NCBI GenBank assembly: GCA_902801245.1
Contig: CADCHW010000032.1
Location: forward strand, 1-41,840
Length of the DNA: 41,840 bases
Reading direction: 5' to 3'
Source: an uncultured Ruminococcus sp.
GTDB lineage: Bacteria > Bacillota > Clostridia > Oscillospirales > Acutalibacteraceae
Of the stretch, positions 1 to 6,458 are shown in pieces. Position 1 is the stretch's first letter; each line of letters starts with the position of its first letter. The position numbers and the translations under genes are program-made. Below the pieces are notes generated by a model. The model was given only the letters and a program-made list of their open reading frames with translations, did not search any database and was not told where the DNA came from.

Positions 1-59
1 AGCAGAAGAGATTTAGAATAAGATTATTAATTGATATTTGTATATCCATAGTACATATT

Positions 60-118
60 AAACAGCGTATATACCAGAAAATCCAATCGGCATATACGCT
101 GTTTTTGTTTTGATGATA
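60..118 (+). terminator. Rho-independent terminator of an upstream gene
   Basis: A stem of about 14 bp (arms 60-75 and 99-114) is followed by a T-rich tail on the + strand. It would end a transcript entering the window from the left; that gene is outside the window. Confidence 0.75.
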
Positions 119-125
119 CAGAGAG

Positions 126-250
126 TCATATTTTTGAAATCCTTTCCTCACGTGCTTCTTCAACTGTAATATCAGGAGGAATAACACCCAATAAATAAGT
201 CGCTTTTTGAACAATTTCCTCCCCGAACAAACTATCGGTCGGGTTCGTAA
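126..250 (-). pseudogene. Decayed antitoxin-like C-terminal fragment
   Basis: On the - strand an open stretch of about 40 codons ends at a TGA at 126-128. It encodes a peptide with the pieces NPTDSLFGEE, LLGVIPPDIT and VEEAREERISKI. I see no usable start codon, and an in-frame stop lies just upstream near 250. A tail of the type DSLFG...ITVEEAREERL is familiar from the C-termini of small antitoxins (RelB/VapB-like) of Clostridia, so this is probably the 3' remnant of a lost toxin-antitoxin module. The family assignment is from memory of the motif and is weak; no toxin remnant is visible next to it. Confidence 0.35.
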
Positions 251-299
251 AGCAACGTCACTAAATAACTATCTCCACGTGTTAAAAATAAAAAAGTAC

Positions 300-398
300 T
301 TGTAATACTACCCAAAATGTTGTATAATAAAAGAGAATACACTCGGATATTTCTATTTAACAAATTAATTTGTAATATCCGAAAATAAAAACACTAAA
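300..398 (+). promoter_or_regulatory. zapA promoter and leader hairpin
   Basis: TTGTAA at 300-305 and TATAAT at 323-328 are 17 bp apart, a good sigma-A type promoter. The leader then carries a nested dyad: outer arms TCGGATATT (343-351) and AATATCCGA (374-382), enclosing the perfect palindrome ACAAATTAATTTGT (360-373). The ribosome binding site AAAGGAAG lies just before the zapA ATG. The dyad lacks a T-run, so it looks like an mRNA-stabilising or regulatory structure rather than a terminator. Confidence 0.6.
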
Positions 399-410
399 GG
401 AAGTGCAAAA

Positions 411-1010
411 ATGGCTAAGTATACTATTCGTATTTGTAATTATTCTTTCACTATCTCCTCGGACGATGACAAGAATTATATGGATAATATCGCCGCTAAA
501 GTTGAAAGAAGAGTTAAACGTCTTTCGGACGAAATGCCCTCACGCAATATGACGGAGGTCGCTCTTTTCGTTGCTATGGATTACTGCGACCAGTATATGA
601 AATCCGTCGGCGACGGCAGTAACCTCAGAGGTCAGATAAAGGACTATCTGCAAGAGTCGGGCTACGCAAGAAAAGAACTTGAGGAAACAAAAAAGGAGAA
701 CGAACAGCTCAAAGCCGAAGTTGAAACTCTCCGCAGCAGACTTGCCGCAAAAAATGATTCCGCCCCCTCTCCCCAACCCGAGGTTCAGCCGGAAATCAAG
801 GCTCAGAAGCCTTTGGTTAAAACTCCCGTTATCGAGAACAGAACTCCCAAATCCACCGAGAACAAATCCCACAGAAACACTGCCGCAAATACAGATGTTC
901 CGCCTGTTCAGGAACTTTTCAGCGAGGACGCTTTCGCCGAGAGTGCAGACGCTACCGCCGAAATTATGAGTTTTTTCGAGCAGAAAGCTTTTGACGATGA
1001 TGATGAATAA
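411..1010 (+). CDS. zapA: Cell division protein ZapA-like
   Basis: ZapA binds FtsZ at mid-cell and promotes bundling of FtsZ filaments in the Z-ring. Residues 1-70 have the ZapA pattern: a short beta-strand start (KYTIRICNYSFTISS), then helices with NIAAKVERRV and MTEVALFVAMDYCD. A coiled coil follows (about residues 78-115, rich in E, K and L). The last ~85 residues are Pro/Ser/Thr/Glu-rich and look disordered, making this 199-aa protein about twice the length of a minimal ZapA. It is preceded by AAAGGAAG. Its end overlaps the start of the U32 peptidase gene, which suggests translational coupling. The ZapA–U32 peptidase order is common in Clostridia. Confidence 0.85.
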   Translation: MAKYTIRICNYSFTISSDDDKNYMDNIAAKVERRVKRLSDEMPSRNMTEVALFVAMDYCDQYMKSVGDGSNLRGQIKDYLQESGYARKELEETKKENEQLKAEVETLRSRLAAKNDSAPSPQPEVQPEIKAQKPLVKTPVIENRTPKSTENKSHRNTAANTDVPPVQELFSEDAFAESADATAEIMSFFEQKAFDDDDE

Positions 1011-3063
1011 TTCTATTGAAATACTTGCCCCTTGCGGTTCGTACGATTCCGTAGAGGCTGCCGTAAGACAAGGAGCCGATGCCGTGTACATTGGCTCTTT
1101 ACAATTTAGTGCGAGAGCGTATGCGGCAAACTTTGACCTCACACAACTTGAAAAAGCCGTGCGTTACTGTCATCTGCACGGCGTAAAGGTTCATATGGCT
1201 ATTAACACCCTTATATCCGATGACGAACTTCCCGCCGCTTTGAAAGTTGCCGAAGAAGCGTATAAGCTCGGGGTCGATGCGTTCATCATTCAGGATTTGG
1301 GACTTGCCGATATTATCAAGAGTGCCTGTCCCGAAATTGCCTTGCATGCGTCTACTCAAATGGGTGTACATACTCCCGGTGCGGCGAAGCTCCTCTATTC
1401 CCTCGGTTTTGAACGAGTTGTGCTTGCAAGAGAAATGAGCAGAAGCGAGATTGAAGAGGTTGTCAAAAGCTGTCCCGTGGAAACGGAGGTTTTCGTTCAC
1501 GGTGCGTTATGTATGTGTATGTCGGGACAATGTTACTTGTCGGCTATGATAGGCGGCAGAAGCGGCAACCGTGGCAGGTGTGCCCAGCCGTGCCGCCTGC
1601 CTTTCGGTGTGCCGAACGGTACGGGTCACGATTTGAGTTTAAAAGATAATTGTATCATTGACGAACTTTCGGAGCTTTGTAAAATCGGTGTTACCAGTGC
1701 GAAAATCGAGGGCAGAATGAAGCGTCCCGAATACGTGGGTGCAGCCGCTGCCGCCTGCCGTCACTCCGCAGATAAAGGTTATGCCGACCTAGGCGAAATC
1801 GACAGACTGAAAGCAGTTTTTTCACGGAGCGGATTCACAAGCGGCTACTATTACGGAAAGCTCGGTCGGGAGATGTTCGGCACACGTTCAAAGAACGATG
1901 TTGTATCTGCAACGGATAAAATTCTTTCCGAAATCCGCACGGAGTACAAGGACGAAGTTCAAACCAATCCCGTTAATTTTACACTTATGATATTTGAAAA
2001 CACTCCCTCAATGCTTACCGCCGAATGCTGCGGTCATACTGTATGCGTTGACGGAGATATTCCGCAGTATGCCCGAAACATCGCACTCAGTAAGGATAAA
2101 TGCCGAACTCAGCTTTCAAAAACGGGCGGTACGTCTTTTAAGGTTCAAAACGTAAACGTACAGATTGGTGACGGTTTGACGCTCCCGATATCAAGTCTTA
2201 ACCTAATGCGGAGAGAAGCACTTTCACAGCTTGAAGAGCTTATCACGAAAGTACCGGATAGAAAATTCATTAAACAAAATCTCACTGTTCCGATTCCCCA
2301 CAAAAAACAAAACAAGACATTATTCAGAGCAATTTTCAGGAACTGCGACATTCCCGAATGCTTCAAAAAATGCGAGCTTGTGACAGTTCCGCTGTTTTCG
2401 GAAATCTCCGATATAAAGTCACTGATTGACCGTGGGTTTAATGCTGCGGTTGAAATTCCTAGGGCATTTTTCGGTTTGGAAAATAAAGTCCGTGAAAAAC
2501 TTTCGGCTGTCCGTGAAATCGGCATTAACAACGTTTACTGCAACAACATAGGTGCGGTTGCCGTTGCGAAAGAAATGGGATTCAACATTCACGGCGGTTT
2601 TGCGTTGAATATTTTCAATACACAAGCCGTTAATTTTTACAATAATATCGGTGTTAATGATACGGAGCTTTCAATCGAGCTTGCGGCGAACCAAATAAAT
2701 AAAATCGGCGGTAACGGTAAAATAGGAATTATTGGTTACGGATATCTGCCGCTTATGATTACACGAAACTGTCCGAACAAAAACGGCAGCGGCTGCAAAG
2801 CCTGCGGCGGAAAAAGCCATATTACAGACAGAAAGGGCAACCGTTTTACACTTATGTGCCAAAGCGGCTGCACGGAACTTTTCAACTGCAATCCGCTTGT
2901 ATTGTCGGATAAACAGGAGCAGTTCCGAAATATTGATTTTATCACATTGAAATTCACGTCCGAAAGCAGTGCTGAATGTGAGAAAATTTTCAACGACTAT
3001 TTGAACAAAAACAAGCCCCACGGAGAATATACACGAGGATTGTATTTCCGTGGAGTTGAATAA
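1003..3063 (+). CDS. U32 family peptidase
   Basis: This 687-aa protein begins with IEILAPCGSYDSVEAAV and contains HGALCMCMSGQCYLS, the hallmark of the U32 peptidase family, near residues 165-180. A C-terminal part of about 300 residues, with a Cys cluster (CPNKNGSGCKACGG) near residue 590, follows the usual long clostridial form with a DUF3656-type extension. U32 members include collagenase-like proteases and the RlhA/TrhP proteins that hydroxylate 23S rRNA or tRNA with Fe-S help; the conserved cysteines fit the second role better, but the substrate cannot be told here. ATG triplets at 997, 1000 and 1003 are possible starts within the zapA 3' end; no strong ribosome site is seen, so coupling to zapA is likely. 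Confidence 0.85.
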   Translation: MNNSIEILAPCGSYDSVEAAVRQGADAVYIGSLQFSARAYAANFDLTQLEKAVRYCHLHGVKVHMAINTLISDDELPAALKVAEEAYKLGVDAFIIQDLGLADIIKSACPEIALHASTQMGVHTPGAAKLLYSLGFERVVLAREMSRSEIEEVVKSCPVETEVFVHGALCMCMSGQCYLSAMIGGRSGNRGRCAQPCRLPFGVPNGTGHDLSLKDNCIIDELSELCKIGVTSAKIEGRMKRPEYVGAAAAACRHSADKGYADLGEIDRLKAVFSRSGFTSGYYYGKLGREMFGTRSKNDVVSATDKILSEIRTEYKDEVQTNPVNFTLMIFENTPSMLTAECCGHTVCVDGDIPQYARNIALSKDKCRTQLSKTGGTSFKVQNVNVQIGDGLTLPISSLNLMRREALSQLEELITKVPDRKFIKQNLTVPIPHKKQNKTLFRAIFRNCDIPECFKKCELVTVPLFSEISDIKSLIDRGFNAAVEIPRAFFGLENKVREKLSAVREIGINNVYCNNIGAVAVAKEMGFNIHGGFALNIFNTQAVNFYNNIGVNDTELSIELAANQINKIGGNGKIGIIGYGYLPLMITRNCPNKNGSGCKACGGKSHITDRKGNRFTLMCQSGCTELFNCNPLVLSDKQEQFRNIDFITLKFTSESSAECEKIFNDYLNKNKPHGEYTRGLYFRGVE

Positions 3064-3081
3064 TACTGAATTGAGGTTATT

Positions 3082-3525
3082 ATGGAATATCTTAAGATAA
3101 AGAAACTAAAAGATAATGCCGTTATCCCGAAGAGGGCGACAAGCGGCTCGGCAGGTGTTGATTTATATGCCTGCATTGACGAACCGATTACCGTTAAAAG
3201 CGGCGATTTGGTAAAAATTCCAACGGGAATAGCTATAGAGTTACCGAGTGACAATATGGCTGCATTCGTATTTGCAAGAAGCGGACTTGGCATTAACCAC
3301 GGAATAGCACCAAGCAACGCAGTGGGCGTAGTTGACAGCGACTATCGGGGCGAAATTTGTGTAGGACTTACAAATCACGGCACGAAACCGTTTGTTATCG
3401 AACCCCAGACAAGAATTGCACAGCTTATAGTTATGCCTGTTCTCCCCTTGCCTATTCTCGAAGTTGATGATTTAAGCGACACCGAACGAGGAGAAAAAGG
3501 CTTTGGGTCAAGCGGTGTGAAGTAA
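3082..3525 (+). CDS. dut: dUTP diphosphatase
   Basis: The enzyme splits dUTP into dUMP and pyrophosphate, keeping uracil out of DNA and supplying dUMP for thymidylate synthesis. All five trimeric dUTPase motifs are visible in 147 residues: AGVDLYA (motif 1), ARSGLG (2), VGVVDSDYRGE (3, with the catalytic Asp), RIAQLIV (4) and RGEKGFGSSG (5, the C-terminal P-loop-like arm). The length is normal. GAGG lies about 7 bases before the ATG. It sits 18 bp after the U32 gene, in the same operon. Confidence 0.95.
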   Translation: MEYLKIKKLKDNAVIPKRATSGSAGVDLYACIDEPITVKSGDLVKIPTGIAIELPSDNMAAFVFARSGLGINHGIAPSNAVGVVDSDYRGEICVGLTNHGTKPFVIEPQTRIAQLIVMPVLPLPILEVDDLSDTERGEKGFGSSGVK

Positions 3526-3535
3526 CGGAGGCAAT

Positions 3536-3841
3536 ATGGATATTTTCACGGATATTAGATTTATAGTATGTATTGTCTATCTTGTTATAGTTAATATAAT
3601 AGCGTTTATTGCCTACGGTGTTGATAAGCAAAAGGCTAGAAGAGGAAGATGGAGAATTTCCGAAAATACTCTTCTTCTGCTTGCAGTTTTGGGCGGAAGT
3701 ATCGGGGCAATATGGGGAATGAAAGCATTTCACCACAAAACGAAGAAAGCGACTTTTTCGGTTGGTCTGCCTGTTATTTTGATTTTGCAGATTATTTTGC
3801 TGGCTGCGTTTGTGGGGTTGGGGTATTTTAGGATTATTTGA
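3536..3841 (+). CDS. DUF1294 membrane protein
   Basis: A 101-aa membrane protein with three hydrophobic segments (about residues 8-27, 44-60 and 76-98). Between the first two is the DUF1294 signature YGVDKQKARRGRWRISE, followed by LGGSIGAIWGM and FHHKTKK. The function of the family is unknown. A clear GGAGG precedes the ATG, and the gene begins 10 bp after dut, so it is the last member of the zapA operon and is followed by a terminator. Confidence 0.85.
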   Translation: MDIFTDIRFIVCIVYLVIVNIIAFIAYGVDKQKARRGRWRISENTLLLLAVLGGSIGAIWGMKAFHHKTKKATFSVGLPVILILQIILLAAFVGLGYFRII

Positions 3842-3896
3842 TACTACATTTGGGTTGATAATTCCGTGCTTTTTAAATATAAAAAACAATATAGAT

Positions 3897-3930
3897 AAAA
3901 AGTGACTTTGAATAACAAAGTCACTTTTTG
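3897..3930. terminator. Bidirectional terminator
   Basis: A perfect stem (AAAAAGTGACTTTG, loop AATAA, then CAAAGTCACTTTTT) has a T-run on both strands. It separates the + strand zapA operon from the convergent - strand toxin gene that ends at 3932. Confidence 0.85.
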
Positions 3931-3931
3931 T

Positions 3932-4249
3932 TTATATATTTAATTCTTTATCTATATCCCGACTTCCGTATAATATTCTTATAACCGTCACAGTTTTCTT
4001 TTTCTTATCGGGTATATAAAACACCAAATAGTTATCTATCGGAACAACATGAGTATTTCGGCTTAACCACGGCTCTTTCTGATAAACCCTGAATCTTTCG
4101 GGAAATTGATTAAGTGTATATATACACTTCTCAATTCTGCTTAATTGATGTTTTGCATTTTCAGTAGATTTAAGTGTAAAAGCAATATATTCATAAATAT
4201 TTTTTAAATCTATTGCCGCTTTATCGGATATTATTAATTGATATATCAT
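3932..4249 (-). CDS. RelE/ParE family toxin
   Basis: A 105-aa protein beginning MIYQLIISDKAAIDLKNIYEY, the usual start of RelE/ParE-superfamily toxins, with the central pattern RIEKCIYTLNQFPERF and the closing VIRILYGSRDIDKEL. RelE members cleave mRNA on the ribosome; ParE members block gyrase. The sequence alone does not settle which activity applies, although a RelB/DinJ-like partner favours RelE/YafQ. I chose the ATG at 4249 rather than one 78 bases upstream because the protein fold starts there. Its first codons overlap the antitoxin gene by 29 bp, the normal arrangement in such operons. Confidence 0.85.
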   Translation of the reverse strand: MIYQLIISDKAAIDLKNIYEYIAFTLKSTENAKHQLSRIEKCIYTLNQFPERFRVYQKEPWLSRNTHVVPIDNYLVFYIPDKKKKTVTVIRILYGSRDIDKELNI

Positions 4250-4547
4250 ATGTCCTATAAATATCGGCAAAAACCTTTTCAACCGATTTTGTTTTTCCCT
4301 CCAACATATCTCTGTACCCCTTTTCAAGTTCTTCGTTTAATTCCGCTTCCGTCAAATCATTAATGTCAACAGGTTTTGAATCGGGAATTTTCACTTCAAA
4401 AGGCAAACCTCCGTGAAGAATTATCTGCTTATAAAACATATTTATTGCATTTGAAGCCGGAATACCCAATGCCGACAATATATTTTCCGCTTGCTCTTTT
4501 ACATCGGGTTCAATTCTCACATATAAATCAGCCGATTTTGTTGCCAT
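4221..4547 (-). CDS. RelB/DinJ family antitoxin
   Basis: A 108-aa protein. Residues 1-45 (ADLYVRIEPDVKEQAENIL, LGIPASNAINMFYKQI) form the ribbon-helix-helix DNA-binding domain of RelB/DinJ antitoxins. The C-terminal half, acidic and helical, would wrap the toxin. It neutralises the toxin encoded next and, with it, represses the shared promoter. AGGAGG lies just before the ATG. Length and order (antitoxin first, overlapping the toxin) are typical. Confidence 0.88.
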   Translation of the reverse strand: MATKSADLYVRIEPDVKEQAENILSALGIPASNAINMFYKQIILHGGLPFEVKIPDSKPVDINDLTEAELNEELEKGYRDMLEGKTKSVEKVFADIYRTYDISINNIR

Positions 4548-4581
4548 AAGTTTTTCCTCCTTTCACAATATCATCAGTTTT

Positions 4582-4613
4582 ATTATACACCATTGTATTG
4601 ACAAAAGCAATAC
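4582..4613 (-). promoter_or_regulatory. Promoter and operator of the toxin-antitoxin operon
   Basis: Read on the - strand, TTGCTT (4605-4610) and TATAAT (4582-4587) are 17 bp apart. A perfect inverted repeat GTATTG...CAATAC (4595-4600 and 4608-4613) with a 7-bp spacer covers the -35 element, a sensible site for autorepression by the RelB-like ribbon-helix-helix protein. Confidence 0.55.
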
Positions 4614-4724
4614 GATTTAAAAATTAAATTATAAAATCAAAATTGAGTGGGGTAATCAAAACATTCACAAATAATAAAATAAATGTACGTTTTGCGGACG
4701 TTATTTGCTGTATAAAAAACTTGC

Positions 4725-4753
4725 TTGACACAATCTTGTTTTTAGTGTAATAT
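4725..4753 (+). promoter_or_regulatory. Promoter of the methylase gene
   Basis: TTGACA (4725-4730) and TAATAT (4748-4753) are 17 bp apart; TATAAT overlaps at 4753-4758. An ATG at 4757 falls inside or right beside this -10 element, which argues against it as the methylase start and for the ATG at 4817. Confidence 0.5.
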
Positions 4754-4816
4754 ATAATGGCAAGGACAGAAATATCAAAAGACCTGTTTTTATCAAAAAT
4801 ATTAAGGAATAAATTT

Positions 4817-5686
4817 ATGAATTATATAGGCTCAAAATATTCTCTTATTGATTTTATTCAATCAACAATTCAAGATGTTACAGGATATTCCAACGGAAAC
4901 AATTACACATTTGCAGATTTGTTTGCAGGCACAGGGATTGTCGGCTCTACATATAAATCTCTTGGATACAATGTAATTTCAAATGACATTCAATATTACA
5001 GCTATGTACTAAACAAACATTTTATTGAGAATACAGACAACATAGATGATTCTTTACTTGAACATCTTAATTCATTGGAAGGCATTGACGGCTTTGTTTA
5101 CAATAATTACTGCGAAGGCTCGGGAAGCGGAAGAAATTACTTTACAAATGAAAACGGCAGAAAATGCGATGCAATCCGAACCGAACTTGAAAAGCTCTAT
5201 GTGAATAAAGAAATTACCGATTCTGTATACTATTACTTTCTTGCAAGTTTAATTAACTCAATAGATAAATATGCAAATACCGCTTCTGTATACGGTGCTT
5301 TCTTAAAGCATATAAAAAAGACAGCTCAAAAACAATTTCAGCTTGAGCTTCTGCCTGTAATTAACGGAAAAAGCGGAACTGTCTACAATCAAGATATCAA
5401 CAGCCTAATTGGAAACATATCAGGCGATATTCTTTATTTAGACCCGCCATACAACGCCCGTCAGTATTGTGCAAATTATCACGTGCTTGAAACAATAGCA
5501 AGATATGACAATCCCGTTTTAAAAGGTAAAACCGGATTACGTGATAATTCAAATCAAAAAAGCTTATTTTGTTCTAAAAAAACCGTTACAAAGGTTTTTG
5601 ATGATTTAATTGCAAATGCCGACTTTAAATATATTTTCCTCAGCTACAATTATAGTCTTTTTTATTTTGGCATTAATATGCTGTGA
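4817..5686 (+). pseudogene. D12-class adenine-N6 DNA methylase, 3'-truncated
   Basis: The first ~278 residues are a Dam-like (D12 class) adenine methyltransferase: MNYIGSKYSLIDF at the start, FADLFAGTGIVG (SAM-binding motif I, residues 33-44) and DPPYNARQY (catalytic motif IV, residues 209-217). After FLSYN (276-278) homologues normally continue with a further C-terminal region; here an unrelated 11-residue tail (YSLFYFGINML) leads to a stop. That tail is antisense to the convergent nuclease fragment, so a deletion joined the two genes. AAGGA 9 bases upstream supports the ATG at 4817. Both core motifs survive, so residual activity is possible but doubtful. The protein would have protected host DNA from the partner nuclease. 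Confidence 0.75.
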
Positions 5687-5926
5687 ATAGTCATTATCGT
5701 TTTTTCCGCAAAGTCTTATTCTGTCAATACTGTTTCCCGGAGTTTGAGATTTATCAAATTCTATTTTATATTCTTTCGCAAGCTTTGATTCTTTTCTTGC
5801 CCACGACGCTCCGTTTCCAAAAGTCAAATCCGCATATTCACCTACAAATTCTTTTACACTAACCCAGCGGCTGATTCCGTTCTCGTCCGGATTGGCAAGC
5901 TTTAAAAACAATTCTGTTTTTGTCAT
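5606..5926 (-). pseudogene. Type II restriction endonuclease, N-terminal fragment
   Basis: A 106-residue reading frame opens with MTKTELFLKLANPDENGISR, WVSVKEFVGEY and a basic segment ending SIDRIRLCGKN. I recall this as the N-terminal part of a type II restriction endonuclease family with an HNH-type C-terminus; the memory is not certain. No HNH or PD-(D/E)XK residues are present. After about residue 93 the frame runs antisense through the methylase 3' end, so the catalytic half is missing. Its ATG follows the controller gene's stop codon directly, with GGAGG inside the controller's last codons, the usual C-R coupled arrangement. The context (methylase, controller) supports the restriction role. 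Confidence 0.6.
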
Positions 5927-6139
5927 TTATTTATCCTCCACAAACAATAAGTAGGTTTCAATTCCGAGTGCGTCTGCGATTTTTTGAATATTTTCCAAAG
6001 AAATACTTCTCTGAAATCTTTCGATGTCACTTATATAAGTTCTGTGTAAGCCGCACATTTCGGCAAATTTCTCCTGAGAAACACCTAGCTCTTTTCTGTA
6101 TTTTCTTAAATTTGCTCCAAATACTTTTATTATATCCAT
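5927..6139 (-). CDS. Restriction-modification controller (C) protein, XRE family
   Basis: A 70-aa helix-turn-helix protein. The segment VSQEKFAEMCGLHRTYISDIER is the HTH (about residues 19-40), and NIQKIADALGIE closes the fold. The size and the HRTYISDIERFQR sequence are typical of C proteins, which delay expression of the restriction nuclease until the host DNA is methylated. The gene appears intact. It lies directly upstream of and abutting the nuclease fragment, with AAGGTG before its ATG. With the nuclease broken it now only regulates itself. Confidence 0.8.
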   Translation of the reverse strand: MDIIKVFGANLRKYRKELGVSQEKFAEMCGLHRTYISDIERFQRSISLENIQKIADALGIETYLLFVEDK

Positions 6140-6158
6140 ATGTTATTCACCTTAAATA

Positions 6159-6182
6159 TATTGTATTTATGGGAATACAATA
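6159..6182 (-). promoter_or_regulatory. Candidate C-box operator and promoter
   Basis: A perfect inverted repeat, TATTGTATT (6159-6167) and AATACAATA (6174-6182), lies 20 bp upstream of the controller ATG. On the - strand it contains TACAAT as a -10 with a weak -35 (TAGACT) 17 bp upstream, as expected for a promoter that needs the C protein for activation. The site is inferred from position and symmetry. Confidence 0.55.
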
Positions 6183-6210
6183 AGTCTACAGACAATAAGT
6201 TACATTTTAC

Positions 6211-6258
6211 AAAAAAAAAACGGCGAACCGATTTTATATAAAAATCAAGTTCGCCGCT
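6211..6258 (-). terminator. Terminator downstream of metG
   Basis: Arms CGGCGAAC (6221-6228) and GTTCGCCG (6249-6256) form a perfect 8-bp stem; on the - strand it is followed by ten T. It would end the metG transcript some 200 bp after its stop codon. Confidence 0.75.
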
Positions 6259-6363
6259 AATTTTAAATAAACTGCTGCTTTCACAATATGAAATGTGCCC
6301 TTACGTACACATGAATTGTAAATTATCTGCTATATAGAAAGACCAACTGTCCAATATAATAAT

Positions 6364-6458
6364 GTGTGCAACACACTTCATTTGCACGAAGTGCAAGCTT
6401 CACTCGCCGCAAGGCGAACTTCATGTGCGAAGCACACTTCATGTAAATTTTAATTTAC
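6364..6458. repeat. String of five small hairpins separated by TTCA(T)
   Basis: Five short stem-loops follow one another: GTGTG/CACAC (6364-6376), TTGCAC/GTGCAA (6382-6396), TCGCC/GGCGA (6404-6417), TGTGC/GCACA (6424-6436) and GTAAAT/ATTTAC (6443-6458). Loops are mostly GAA or GCAA, and the linkers are TTCA or TTCAT. The last hairpin covers the metG stop codon. A shorter relative lies at 16364-16415. It looks like a dispersed palindromic repeat that would lie in the metG mRNA 3' end. Confidence 0.7.

Noticed and set aside
540-1142. 200-codon - strand frame over zapA
   Set aside because: A shadow of zapA; no ribosome site, no recognisable protein, and the + frame is a clear ZapA.
4757-4816. 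Upstream ATG of the methylase giving 20 extra residues
   Set aside because: It sits in or beside the -10 element and has no ribosome site; the ATG at 4817 has AAGGA and matches the family start.
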